From: Mycobacteroides chelonae
Lineage (GTDB): Bacteria > Actinomycetota > Actinomycetes > Mycobacteriales > Mycobacteriaceae
Direction: 5' to 3'
Assembly (NCBI GenBank): GCA_014204435.1
Contig: JACHLF010000004.1
Coordinates: 186,001 to 250,000 of the forward strand
Length of the DNA: 64,000 nucleotides
Part shown: piece by piece, positions 7,171 to 14,889 of the stretch
Position numbering within the stretch: position 1 is the first letter of the stretch
How the letters are laid out: each line of letters opens with the position of its first letter
Notes under the pieces: generated by a model
Told to the model about the DNA's origin: nothing
What the model saw: the letters and a program-made list of their open reading frames with translations, nothing else
Database searches by the model: none
Program-made: the position numbers and the translations under genes

Positions 7171-8961
7171 ATGTCCGCAGGCAGCGCCATTCCGTCGAAC
7201 CCCCGTGATCGGGTGCACCTGACCGAGGTTCTGGCGCAGCTGCCGGGCATGGCGCTTGACCTGCCGATCCTGGCGCGCGGCATCCTCAGCGGCATCAAGT
7301 CCAACCCGAAGGGCCGTTGGTCGATCGGCGCGCTCTTCGCCGAGCGGGCCGCCAAGCACGCCGACCGCGTGTTCTTGCGTTTCGAGGGCAACGACGTCAC
7401 CTATGCGCAGGCCAACGCCACCGCCAATCGGTACGCCGCCACGCTGGCCTCGCATGGCGTGGGGCGCGGTGACGTCGTGGGCATCATGTTGCGTAACTCG
7501 CCGCAGACCGTGCTGCTGATGTTGGCGACCGTGAAGCTCGGCGCCATTGCCGGAATGCTCAACTACAACCAGCGCGGCCACGTGCTGGCGCACAGTATCG
7601 GGCTGCTCGATTCCAAGCTGTTGATCAGTGAGGCCGAGTTCGTCGACCCCATCAACGAATCCGGTGCCAACGTGATCTCGCTGCTCACCGGCGACGAGTT
7701 GGACCGCGCCTCGGCGCTGGCGCCCACCACCAACCCCTCCGCCACCGACGCCGTGATGACCAAGGATCGCGCTTTCTACATCTTCACCTCGGGCACCACC
7801 GGACTACCGAAAGCCAGTGTGATGACGCACTACCGGTGGTTGCGTGGCATGTCCGGTGTCGGCGACATGGCGCTGCGGCTGCGTCCCAACGACGTGCTGT
7901 ACAGCTGTCTGCCGCTGTACCACAACAACGCCCTGACCCTGGCCGTGTCGACCACCATCAATGCCGGCGCTACGCTGGCGATCGGCAAGTCGTTCTCGGT
8001 GTCGCGATTTTGGGACGAGGTCATCGCGAGCCGCGCAACCGCTTTCATCTACATCGGCGAGCTGTGCCGCTACCTGCTCAACCAGCCGGCCAAGCCCACC
8101 GACCGGCAGCACAAGGTGCGCGTGATCATCGGAAACGGGTTGCGACCCGAGCTGTGGGGTGAGTTCACCCACCGCTTCGGTATCAAGCGAGTCTGCGAGT
8201 TCTACTCGGCCAGCGAGTCCAACACCGCATTCGTCAACGCCCTCAACATCGACCGCACCGTCGGCATCTGCCCGATGCCCATCGCGTACGTCAAGTACGA
8301 CGTGGAAACCGGTGAACCACTGAGGAACTCGAAGGGCTACCTGACGAAGGTCGGAGCCGGAGAAGCCGGCCTGCTGATCAGTAAGGTCACCAACCTGGCC
8401 CCGTTCGACGGGTACACCGATCCGACGGCTTCGGAGAAGAAGCTGGTGCGTGACGCCTTCAAGAAGGGTGACACCTGGTTCAACACAGGCGATCTCATGC
8501 GCAACCTGGGCTGGGGGCACGCGGCCTTCGGTGATCGGCTCGGTGACACCTTCCGATGGAAGGGCGAGAACGTCGCGACCACCGAGGTGGAAGGTGCACT
8601 CGATCACGCCGACGCCATCGAGGAGGCCACGGTCTTCGGTGTCGAGGTACCCGGCACCGACGGTCGCGCCGGTATGGCCGCCATCAAGCTGCACGACGGC
8701 ACAGAGTTCGATCCAAAGGCGTTGAGCGACATCGTGTACCAGTACCTACCTGCCTACGCGATGCCGCTGTTCGTCAGGATCGTGGACGGCCTGGAGCACA
8801 CCACCACCTTCAAGAGCCGCAAGGTAGAGCTGCGCAATGAGGCCTACGGAGAGGAGATCACCGATCCGCTGTACGTGCTTGCCGGTCGCGCGGAGGGCTA
8901 CGTCCCGTTCTACCCCGAGTACGCCGGCGAGGTCGCCGGCGGCCAGCGTCCCAAGGGATAG
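7171..8961 (+). CDS. fadD6: Long-chain acyl-CoA synthetase/transport protein FadD6-like
   Basis: A 596-residue FATP/very-long-chain acyl-CoA synthetase type ligase. It adenylates long-chain fatty acids and loads CoA, coupling uptake to activation at the inner membrane face. Motifs: ATP loop YIFTSGTTGLPKAS (about residue 203), CEFYSASESN with the A5 Glu (about 346), DTWFNTGDL (about 430), and the FRWKGENVATTEVE hinge (about 463), characteristic of the FATP subgroup. ATG 7171 follows AGGGAGAA with good spacing, so this gene has a leader, unlike fadD36. Position and length match recalled Rv1206. It is separated from the LOG pair by a possible operator. Confidence 0.9.
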   Translation: MSAGSAIPSNPRDRVHLTEVLAQLPGMALDLPILARGILSGIKSNPKGRWSIGALFAERAAKHADRVFLRFEGNDVTYAQANATANRYAATLASHGVGRGDVVGIMLRNSPQTVLLMLATVKLGAIAGMLNYNQRGHVLAHSIGLLDSKLLISEAEFVDPINESGANVISLLTGDELDRASALAPTTNPSATDAVMTKDRAFYIFTSGTTGLPKASVMTHYRWLRGMSGVGDMALRLRPNDVLYSCLPLYHNNALTLAVSTTINAGATLAIGKSFSVSRFWDEVIASRATAFIYIGELCRYLLNQPAKPTDRQHKVRVIIGNGLRPELWGEFTHRFGIKRVCEFYSASESNTAFVNALNIDRTVGICPMPIAYVKYDVETGEPLRNSKGYLTKVGAGEAGLLISKVTNLAPFDGYTDPTASEKKLVRDAFKKGDTWFNTGDLMRNLGWGHAAFGDRLGDTFRWKGENVATTEVEGALDHADAIEEATVFGVEVPGTDGRAGMAAIKLHDGTEFDPKALSDIVYQYLPAYAMPLFVRIVDGLEHTTTFKSRKVELRNEAYGEEITDPLYVLAGRAEGYVPFYPEYAGEVAGGQRPKG

Positions 8962-8974
8962 CGGTTCGTCGGGT

Positions 8975-8980
8975 TAGTGT
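8975..8980 (+). promoter_or_regulatory. -10 hexamer of the HNH gene
   Basis: TAGTGT lies 6 bases before GTG 8987, as expected for a leaderless transcript. Confidence 0.5.
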
Positions 8981-8986
8981 TCCCGC

Positions 8987-9316
8987 GTGGGAGTTAACCG
9001 ACGGGTTCGTGCGTCGCGGCGTCGTCACCGTCGGGTGAAGCTTGCCGACAACGACCTCACCGATGAGCAGTGGCTGACGCTCGTGGAAGCCTGGGGTGGC
9101 TGCGCCTATTGCGGCGCGACCGGGACTGCGCTGCAACGCGACTGCGTACAGGCGATCTCGCGCGGTGGCCGGTACACGCTGTCCAACGTGGTGCCGGCCT
9201 GCCCGTCCTGCAATGCGAGTAAATGCAATGCGGAGGTGACAGGCTGGATGCGGCGCAAGCGACTGGACGAGACCGCCTTCCTGCGTCGTTACGTGGAGAT
9301 CTCAGCCGCGGGCTAG
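8987..9316 (+). CDS. HNH-endonuclease-fold protein with Cys in place of the first His
   Basis: A 109-residue basic protein. The N-terminus (VNRRVRASRRRHRRVK) is strongly positive, suiting DNA or RNA contact. Two zinc-type CxxC pairs frame the fold: CAYCG (about 38-42) and CPSCNASKC (about 70-78). Between them lies LQRDCVQAISRGG followed by LSNVVPAC, which aligns with the DHxxPLSRGG...N motif of HNH nucleases. Here, the metal-binding His after the Asp is Cys. Either the nuclease is degenerate and only structural, or Cys serves as ligand. GTG 8987 is supported by the hexamer upstream. The 3' end meets the end of the epimerase pseudogene on the opposite strand. Function unknown. Confidence 0.75.
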   Translation: MGVNRRVRASRRRHRRVKLADNDLTDEQWLTLVEAWGGCAYCGATGTALQRDCVQAISRGGRYTLSNVVPACPSCNASKCNAEVTGWMRRKRLDETAFLRRYVEISAAG

Positions 9317-9856
9317 CCCGCGGTGTATACACCGGTTGGTTCGTCCAGCCCAGTTCGGCGCGAGCCCTGGTGTTGACGTAGCCCCGGTCGATTGTCGAGA
9401 ACATTTTCTATCCGTGCGCCGCATACAGAGTGGGCTGTTCGGGGAAGTGTCGAGCCACCACCGCCGGTGCATCGGTGCGTAGTTGCGCGATATCGGTGCG
9501 GGAGAAAGGCGTCGTCGCCGAGACAACCTGCTTGGCCCAGCCGAGGTCGGGGGCGCGTTCTGGCGCCAGTAGGTGTGCCTCGACAACGTCGGCCAGCTCC
9601 ACCCGTCGATAGAGGTATTCGTTGGCCGCCACGTTCGCATCGGAGTATGGGGCCCGGACCGCATCGTTGTCGTCCTGCTCGAGAGAGAACCGCGAGGTGC
9701 GCAGCACGATGACCGGCAAACCGCTGCCCGGATGGACCACCTCCGCGATGTCCTCGGCGGCGATGTCGATCCCGATCACGGCGCCGCCTCGCCGCAGCGT
9801 GCGGCCTCCCCGAGATGGCCTGGGGATCCGGTGACCAGGAAACGGTTCTCGCCCAT
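9312..9856 (-). pseudogene. NAD-dependent epimerase/dehydratase gene, multiply disrupted
   Basis: Pieces of an extended SDR/epimerase read from 9856 downward. ENRFLVTGSPGHLGEA (GxxGxxG nucleotide loop) is followed by a frameshift near 9800. Then RTLRRGGAVIGIDIAA continues, but it joins directly to EDIAEVVHPGSGLPVIVLRT, so the central region with the YxxxK catalytic motif (around 100 codons in relatives) is missing. The frame then runs through LYRRVELADVVEAHLL to LYAAHG, where TAG at 9408-9410 replaces the Trp expected from relatives. After the stop the same frame continues KMFSTIDRGYVNTRARAELGW. The 3' end is cut at the HNH gene. At least three lesions make this a dead gene. Confidence 0.8.
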
Positions 9857-9988
9857 GTGCTCATACTGCCCAGGCTGGCAAGTCATTTCGCTCGCCCAGT
9901 GTGACGCGGTTGCGCGCAATGGGGCCAGATTTCGCTGTGGGCTCACACTCGGTGCGAGCAGGACTGGATCGGCCTGCACAATGAGAAC

Positions 9989-10864
9989 GTGCTGGAGACG
10001 TTCTGCGGGCGACCCGTCCGCACCGATCGTGCCCTCATCATGGCGATCGTCAACCGCACTCCGGACTCCTTCTACGACCGCGGGGCCACCTTCACCGACG
10101 AGGCCGCGCAGACCGCCGTGCATAAAGCGGTGGCCGGCGGCGCCGATGTGGTGGACATCGGGGGCGTCAAGGCAGGCCCGGGGGAGAACGTCGATGCCGT
10201 CGCCGAGATCGCGCGTGTGGTGCCCTTCATCGAGTGGGTGCGCGATGCCCACCCCGACCTGCTGATCAGCGTCGACACTTGGCGGGCCGAAGTGGCAGAG
10301 AAGGCGTGCGCGGCGGGGGCCGACCTGATCAACGACACCTGGGCCGGGGCAGACCCCGAGCTCCCTGCCGTGGCAGCCGCCCATGGTGCCGGACTGGTGT
10401 GCTCGCACACCGGTGGGGCGATACCTCGAACCCGGCCGTTTCGCGTCAACTACGGAGCTGAGGTCGACGGTGTTGTGCGGGCTGTGCTCGACGAGGTGAC
10501 CGCCTCCGCCGAGCGTGCGGTAGCTCTCGGGGTATCCCAAGACGCGATTCTGATCGATCCGACGCATGACTTCGGCAAAAATACGTTCCACGGTCTCGCT
10601 TTGTTGCGCCATGTAAACGATCTCGTTAATACCGGGTGGCCCGTGTTGATGGCGTTGAGCAACAAGGATTTCATCGGGGAGACTCTTGGTGTGGGACTGA
10701 CGGAACGACTCGAAGGCACTCTCGCCGCCACCGCGTTGGCGGCGGCGGCCGGTGCCCGCATGTTCCGAGTCCATGAAGTTGGGCCTACACGCCGCACGCT
10801 GGAAATGGTGGGTTCCATCGTAGGAACTCGCCCACCGGCGCGAACAGTGAGGGGGTTGGCATGA
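9989..10864 (+). CDS. folP2: Dihydropteroate synthase-like protein FolP2
   Basis: A 291-residue TIM-barrel protein of the dihydropteroate synthase family. Family signatures are present in altered form: IMAIVNRTPDSFYDRG (usual MGILNVTPDSFSDGG), DVVDIGG (about 52), SVDTWRAEVA, INDTW, DPTHDFGK, and GLALLRHVNDL. M. tuberculosis FolP2 (Rv1207) shares this divergence and, as I recall, lacks demonstrable synthase activity, so a folate role should not be assumed. GTG 9989 has a weak -10-like CACAAT 6 bases upstream. The stop overlaps the gpgS start (ATGA), linking it to methylglucose lipopolysaccharide synthesis by operon, as in tuberculosis. Confidence 0.85.
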   Translation: MLETFCGRPVRTDRALIMAIVNRTPDSFYDRGATFTDEAAQTAVHKAVAGGADVVDIGGVKAGPGENVDAVAEIARVVPFIEWVRDAHPDLLISVDTWRAEVAEKACAAGADLINDTWAGADPELPAVAAAHGAGLVCSHTGGAIPRTRPFRVNYGAEVDGVVRAVLDEVTASAERAVALGVSQDAILIDPTHDFGKNTFHGLALLRHVNDLVNTGWPVLMALSNKDFIGETLGVGLTERLEGTLAATALAAAAGARMFRVHEVGPTRRTLEMVGSIVGTRPPARTVRGLA

Positions 10865-11784
10865 CCTCGACAATTGGCATCGATCCGAGCTGGCTGGACA
10901 CCCACAGCTGGAACCGGCCCGAGTGGACGGTCGATCAGCTCATCGCTGCGAAGAAGGGCCGCACCGTCTCGGTGGTACTGCCCGCGCTCAACGAGCAGGA
11001 AACCGTTGCGGCCGTCATCGACACCATCAGTCCGCTGTTGGGCGGTCTGGTGGACGAGCTGATTGTGCTGGACTCGGGCTCCACCGATGACACCGCGATC
11101 CGGGCCGTGGCCGCGGGAGCGCGGGTGGTCAGCCGTGAACAGGCGCTGCCCGAGGTGCCGCCCAATCCCGGCAAGGGCGAGGTGCTGTGGCGATCGGTGG
11201 CGGCGACCACCGGCGACGTGATTGCTTTCGTGGACTCCGATCTGATCGACCCCGACCCGATGTTCGTGCCGCATCTGCTCGGCCCGCTGCTGCTGGGTCA
11301 GGGCATTCACCTCGTCAAGGGCTTCTACCGGCGCCCGCTCAAGGTCAGTGGGTCCGAGGACGCCAACGGCGGAGGGCGGGTAACCGAGCTGGTGGCCCGG
11401 CCGATGCTCGCGGCCCTGCGGCCGGAACTCAGTTGTGTCGTACAGCCGTTGGGCGGCGAGTACGCGGGTACCCGCGAGCTGTTGTCCTCGGTGCCCTTCG
11501 CGCCCGGATACGGCGTGGAGATCGGCCTGCTCATCGACACCTACGACAAGCTGGGCCTGAACTCCATCGCCCAGGTGAACTTGGGCGTACGTAGCCACCG
11601 CAATCGGCCGCTGGTCGAGCTCGGGGTGATGAGCCGGCAGGTGATGGCGACCATGCTGTCACGCTGCGGGATTCCGGACTCCGGGGTGGGTATCACCCAG
11701 TTCTTCGCCGACGGCGACGGGTTCACCCCGCGCAGTTCGACGGTCTCGCTGGACGATCGTCCGCCGATGAACACCCTGCGCTGA
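10861..11784 (+). CDS. gpgS: Glucosyl-3-phosphoglycerate synthase
   Basis: GT81-family retaining glycosyltransferase of 307 residues. It transfers glucose from an NDP-glucose to 3-phosphoglycerate, the first step of methylglucose lipopolysaccharide synthesis, a cytosolic polysaccharide that binds fatty acyl chains. GT-A fold features: VVLPALNEQETVAAVID near residue 40, DSGSTDDTAIRA near 77, and the metal-binding DSD in FVDSDLIDPDP near 124. Acceptor-side segment: QPLGGEYAGTREL near 197. The length is slightly below the roughly 324 residues I recall for Rv1208, mostly at the N-terminus. It is translationally coupled to folP2. Confidence 0.92.
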   Translation: MTSTIGIDPSWLDTHSWNRPEWTVDQLIAAKKGRTVSVVLPALNEQETVAAVIDTISPLLGGLVDELIVLDSGSTDDTAIRAVAAGARVVSREQALPEVPPNPGKGEVLWRSVAATTGDVIAFVDSDLIDPDPMFVPHLLGPLLLGQGIHLVKGFYRRPLKVSGSEDANGGGRVTELVARPMLAALRPELSCVVQPLGGEYAGTRELLSSVPFAPGYGVEIGLLIDTYDKLGLNSIAQVNLGVRSHRNRPLVELGVMSRQVMATMLSRCGIPDSGVGITQFFADGDGFTPRSSTVSLDDRPPMNTLR

Positions 11785-11861
11785 GCGTCTGCGCGTCGAA
11801 CGCATACCGCACGCAGACATATCGGGCAGATCGCCTGCACCCGGTATGCACTCGATGAGGC

Positions 11862-12266
11862 TCAGGTCTTCTGGATCTCACGTTCTCCCTCGATCGGTGA
11901 CCACGCGGTGACGATCATGTGGTCGTCGTCGAGACATATCGCCGAGGCTCCCTGGATGTCCGCGACGTAGAACGGTGCGAACCGCCGTCCGCGCAGATCG
12001 AATCCGATGGTGGCGTAGAGGTGTTCGGCTAAGGCGGCGTGTAGGTCCAGGTCCTGCTCGTCGTCCACGATGTCCCAACCCTTCACGTCAGCCTCGCCGA
12101 TGTGGGTGTCGACGGTGGCGGTGTGCAGCTCGACGTGGGGATCGGGCTGATCCGCGGGGCCCCGCCGCGTCGGAGGGTCGACAGGAAGCACAGGTTGCGC
12201 GTGGCGGCGCCGAAACAATTCGGCGATGGTCGGAGCCTGCCGCGTGAACTCGTGCCAGGCGCTCAT
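11862..12266 (-). pseudogene. Pyridoxamine-5'-phosphate-oxidase-like (FMN split barrel) gene with frameshift and deletion
   Basis: A 134-residue frame is still open (ATG 12266, MSAWHEFTRQAPTIAELF) and ends LHTATVDTHIGEADVKGW, then GFDLRGRRFAPFYVADIQG and SPIEGERE. Ends like these occur in PNPOx-like split-barrel proteins. The middle (PVLPVDPPTRRGP) looks foreign to the family. In the +1 frame the same bases read NLCFLSTLRRGGAPRISPI, the conserved TLRxDGxPRISPIE strand of that family. So the frame was lost after RRRHA, and about 40 codons following PRISPI appear deleted, which restored the original frame by chance. The resulting protein lacks its cofactor-binding barrel strands. It could alternatively be a short neo-protein, but the relic strand argues for decay. 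Confidence 0.7.
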
Positions 12267-12285
12267 GGCCCCACGGTAGATCGCG

Positions 12286-12630
12286 ATGTCGGACCTCGCT
12301 GGCAAGATCGGTGTCGTGACGTTCGCACTGACGTATCTGCTGGTTCTCATCGCGGTGGCCGCGGTGTTGTTCGTGCTCGGCTCGATGCTGTTCGGTCGTG
12401 GGGAGGCGCTGCCCCCGCTGCCCAAGGGGACCACCGCCACCGTGCTGCCCGCCGAGAAGGTGACGGGCACGGACGTGGATGCCGTCAAGTTCTCCCTGGT
12501 GTTCCGTGGGTACAAGGCCAGCGAGGTCGACTGGGTGTTGGATCGGCTTGCCCGTCAGATCGACGAGTTGCGCGCCGAACTCGACGAGGCGCAGGGCGTG
12601 CGAGCCAGTGTTGACGCTGATGCCCGGTAA
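12286..12630 (+). CDS. DivIVA-domain membrane protein (Rv1209-like)
   Basis: A 114-residue protein. One membrane helix (VTFALTYLLVLIAVAAVLFV, about 11-30) is followed by a short linker and a DivIVA-like segment VKFSLVFRGYKASEVDWVLD (about 67-86) that leads into a coiled coil. DivIVA-type proteins mark poles and septa in actinobacteria through curved-membrane binding. This one is too short to be Wag31 and resembles Rv1209. ATG 12286 or GTG 12316 could be the start. The latter places the membrane helix right at the N-terminus, as in Rv1209. The stop lies inside tagA (11-base overlap), so the two are co-translated. Confidence 0.8.
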   Translation: MSDLAGKIGVVTFALTYLLVLIAVAAVLFVLGSMLFGRGEALPPLPKGTTATVLPAEKVTGTDVDAVKFSLVFRGYKASEVDWVLDRLARQIDELRAELDEAQGVRASVDADAR

Positions 12631-13210
12631 GGAGCCCTCGCGCTGTTCCTGGGCCGTGGACCCGGCCGGGTCCACGTTGTATGCCGACTACCACGACAAC
12701 GAATGGGGACGCCCCGTCTACGGGCGCGACGCCTTGTTCGAGCGTCTCTGCCTCGAGGCGTTCCAGAGCGGCCTGGCCTGGATCACCATCCTGCGTAAGC
12801 GCGAGGGCTTTCGGCGCGCCTTCGACGGGTTCTCGCCGGAGAAGATCGCCCGGTATGGCGAGAAGGACGTGGCCCGGCTGATGGCCGATGCCGAGATCGT
12901 GCGGAACCGCGCCAAGATCGATTCGGCGATTTCCAACGCCCGCGTGGTGCTCGATCTGGACACCGATCTTTCGGACCTGTTGTGGTCGTTCGCCCCGAAA
13001 CGCCGCGCCCGGCCACAGCGCATTTCGGATGTGCCGGCGGTGACCGACGAGAGCACCGCAATGGCCAAGGAACTCAAACGCCGTGGCGTCCGTTTTGTCG
13101 GCCCTACCACGGCATATGCGTTGATGCAGGCCACCGGGATGGTGGACGATCATGTGCGGTCCTGCTGGGTTCCACGGACCGAAACTGCACCCGCCGTACA
13201 GTCCAGTTGA
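12620..13210 (+). CDS. tagA: DNA-3-methyladenine glycosylase I
   Basis: Base-excision repair enzyme that removes 3-methyladenine from alkylated DNA. It has 196 residues. The zinc-site residues of the Tag family are all visible: Cys in RCSWAV (about 9), His in DYHDNEWG (about 24), and His and Cys in DDHVRSCW near the C-terminus. The catalytic region FERLCLEAFQSGLAWITIL is followed by a helix-hairpin-helix-like part and VGPTTAYALMQATGMVDDH. The frame stays open upstream to 12479, but ATG 12620 gives the family N-terminus and overlaps the preceding gene's stop. Counterpart: Rv1210. Confidence 0.92.
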   Translation: MPGKEPSRCSWAVDPAGSTLYADYHDNEWGRPVYGRDALFERLCLEAFQSGLAWITILRKREGFRRAFDGFSPEKIARYGEKDVARLMADAEIVRNRAKIDSAISNARVVLDLDTDLSDLLWSFAPKRRARPQRISDVPAVTDESTAMAKELKRRGVRFVGPTTAYALMQATGMVDDHVRSCWVPRTETAPAVQSS

Positions 13211-13235
13211 GGGTCTGCTGTCTCCAGATGCTCGC

Positions 13236-13287
13236 GATAGGGAACAATGGTCCAGTGAAACGGCAGCTCAGATAGGGAACAATGGTC
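13236..13287 (+). repeat. Two exact 17-base direct repeats upstream of the DUF3117 gene
   Basis: GATAGGGAACAATGGTC occurs at 13236-13252 and again at 13271-13287, 35 bases apart. This lies in the 121-base gap between tagA and the small DUF3117 gene. Each copy contains AACAAT, which could act as a -10 hexamer, so these may be tandem promoters or paired binding sites about three helical turns apart. Nothing else occupies the gap. Confidence 0.8.
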
Positions 13288-13331
13288 GGAGATGCCGAAC
13301 ACCCTTGGCTGGAATTTGGAGGGAGCACACG

Positions 13332-13499
13332 ATGGCGGCCATGAAGCCCCGAACAGGCGACGGTCCTCTCGAGGCTACGAAAGAGGGACGCGGAATCGTC
13401 ATGCGCGTGCCACTGGAAGGTGGCGGTCGCTTGGTGGTCGAGCTGACCCCCGATGAGGCTGCCGCGCTCGGCGACGAACTCAAGAACGTCACCAGCTAG
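13332..13499 (+). CDS. Small DUF3117 protein (Rv1211-like)
   Basis: A 55-residue protein beginning MAAMKPRTGDGPLEATKEGR and continuing RGIVMRVPLEGGGRLVVELT, with an acidic helix DEAAALGDELKN at the end. DUF3117 is a very conserved actinobacterial family of unknown function, with two to three predicted beta strands and a helix. ATG 13332 is preceded by GGAGGG 8 bases upstream, one of the best ribosome binding sites in the window. The frame is open upstream to 13152, but the strong site decides the start. It is convergent with glgA, whose stop lies 20 bases on. Two 17-base repeats precede it. Confidence 0.85.
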   Translation: MAAMKPRTGDGPLEATKEGRGIVMRVPLEGGGRLVVELTPDEAAALGDELKNVTS

Positions 13500-13518
13500 G
13501 CCCACAGCCCTCCGGGCG

Positions 13519-14796
13519 CTAGCCGCAGACTTTGTGATAGATCTGCAGCGTCATTTCCGCGATGTGCGCCCACGAGAAGTCTTCGATACACCGCGCTCTT
13601 CCGGCGTTGCCGAGTTCGGTGGCCCGCGCGGGGTCCGCGACCAATGCGTTGACCGCGTCGGCAAGACCCGCCTCGAAGGCCGTCGATTCGCTGCTTTCGT
13701 AAGCCACCAACGTGCCGGTGACACCATCGGCAACCACCTCAGGTATCCCGCCGACGCGCGAGGCCACGACGGCCGTACCGCAGGCCATGGCCTCAAGGTT
13801 CACGATGCCCAACGGTTCGTAGATCGACGGACACACAAAAACCGTTGCCGCGGACAGCACTTCCCGCAGCTTGGAAGTGGGCAGGAATTCCCGCACCCAG
13901 TGCACTCCCGGCCGGGTCGCCGCAAGTTCGGTCACGGCACCGGTGATCTGCTCGGCGATCTCTTGGGTGTCCGGCTCGCCTGCACACAGGATCAGCTGAA
14001 TCTCGGGGGAGAAGCGGTGCGCGGCGGCCACCAGGTGCGCGAGCCCCTTCTGCCGCGTGATCCGACCGACGAAGACGACAATCGGACGAGACAGATCCAC
14101 GCCCAGCTCGGCGAGCACCGATCCTGGTTGGGTGATCGCCTCGGCCGGGTCCACTGGATACCAGGTTGTGGTGTCTATTCCATTGCGCACCACGTGAATC
14201 CGCTCGGGATCCAGGTCGGGGTAGGTCTGCATGATGTCCTCGCGCATCCCACCGCTGACCGCAATGACCGCGTCCGCGGCGTGTATCGCAGTGTGCTCCA
14301 CCCACGACGACACCCGGTATCCGCCGCCCAGTTGTTCGGCCTTCCACGGCCGGCGCGGCTCCAGGGAGTGCGCGGTCAGCACGTGTGGGACGCCGTACAG
14401 CAGCTTGGCCAGATGCCCGGCCATTCCGGTGTACCAGGTGTGCGAATGCACCACCGTGGAGCCGGCGGCCGCCGCAGCCATCGCGAGATCGGCCGACAGG
14501 GTCGTCAACGCGGGATTGGCGCCGTCCAGCGCCGGGTCGGGTCGGTGAACAAAGACTCCGTCGCGCGGTGCGCCCATGCAGTGCACATCGACGTCGCACA
14601 GTGTGCGCAGTTGAGCCACCAACTCGGTGACGTGGACGCCTGCCCCGCCGTACACCTCGGGTGGATACTCCCGCGTCATCATCGCGACCCGCGTCGTGGA
14701 TGAGCCGCCTGCGCGAAGACCGTCGGTCGTGGATGAGCCGCCTGCGCGAAGACCGTCGGTCGTGGATGAGCCGCCTGCGCGAAGACCGTCGGTCAT
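13519..14796 (-). CDS. glgA: Glycosyltransferase GlgA (glycogen synthase-type, actinobacterial) with repeat-encoded N-terminus
   Basis: GT4-family glucosyltransferase. The mycobacterial enzyme (Rv1212c, also GlgM) is reported to make maltose-1-phosphate or extend alpha-1,4-glucan from ADP-glucose. From residue 36, the protein matches the family: RVAMMTREYPPEVYGGAGVH, VVHSHTWYTG, IVVFVGRITRQKG, and the nucleotide-sugar motif EPLGIVNLEAMACGTAVV. The residues before it are Met plus three copies of TDGLRAGGSST, from a 33-base repeat. Tuberculosis GlgA starts at the R-V-A-M position, and here the expected initiator codon is ACG. TACGGT lies 7 bases before ATG 14796 and supports that start, giving 425 residues. 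It is divergent from glgC. Confidence 0.9.
   Translation of the reverse strand: MTDGLRAGGSSTTDGLRAGGSSTTDGLRAGGSSTTRVAMMTREYPPEVYGGAGVHVTELVAQLRTLCDVDVHCMGAPRDGVFVHRPDPALDGANPALTTLSADLAMAAAAAGSTVVHSHTWYTGMAGHLAKLLYGVPHVLTAHSLEPRRPWKAEQLGGGYRVSSWVEHTAIHAADAVIAVSGGMREDIMQTYPDLDPERIHVVRNGIDTTTWYPVDPAEAITQPGSVLAELGVDLSRPIVVFVGRITRQKGLAHLVAAAHRFSPEIQLILCAGEPDTQEIAEQITGAVTELAATRPGVHWVREFLPTSKLREVLSAATVFVCPSIYEPLGIVNLEAMACGTAVVASRVGGIPEVVADGVTGTLVAYESSESTAFEAGLADAVNALVADPARATELGNAGRARCIEDFSWAHIAEMTLQIYHKVCG
14693..14791 (-). repeat. 33-base perfect tandem repeat, three copies, inside glgA
   Basis: Units 14693-14725, 14726-14758 and 14759-14791 are identical. Each encodes the 11-residue unit TDGLRAGGSST on the glgA strand. 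33 is a multiple of three, so copy number can vary without breaking the frame. This is a VNTR-type locus. Confidence 0.95.
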
Positions 14797-14803
14797 AGCC
14801 ACG

Positions 14804-14809
14804 ACCGTA
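14804..14809 (-). promoter_or_regulatory. -10 hexamer of glgA
   Basis: TACGGT on the minus strand lies 7 bases before ATG 14796. It supports a leaderless mRNA whose first codons lead straight into the 33-base repeats. Confidence 0.5.
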
Positions 14810-14876
14810 GTAGGTGGCTCTGACGACCGCAGGCTCGCCACGGGGTGTAGCGCTGGCCGCTTCTGCCGAGTGCCGA

Positions 14877-14882
14877 TAGGTT
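14877..14882 (+). promoter_or_regulatory. -10 hexamer of glgC
   Basis: TAGGTT lies 7 bases before ATG 14890. It supports that start over the in-frame ATG 14881. Confidence 0.5.
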
Positions 14883-14889
14883 GATTGCT

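Noticed and set aside
14693..14791. The 33-base repeats as a CRISPR array
   Set aside because: Units are directly adjacent with no spacers and are in frame with glgA.
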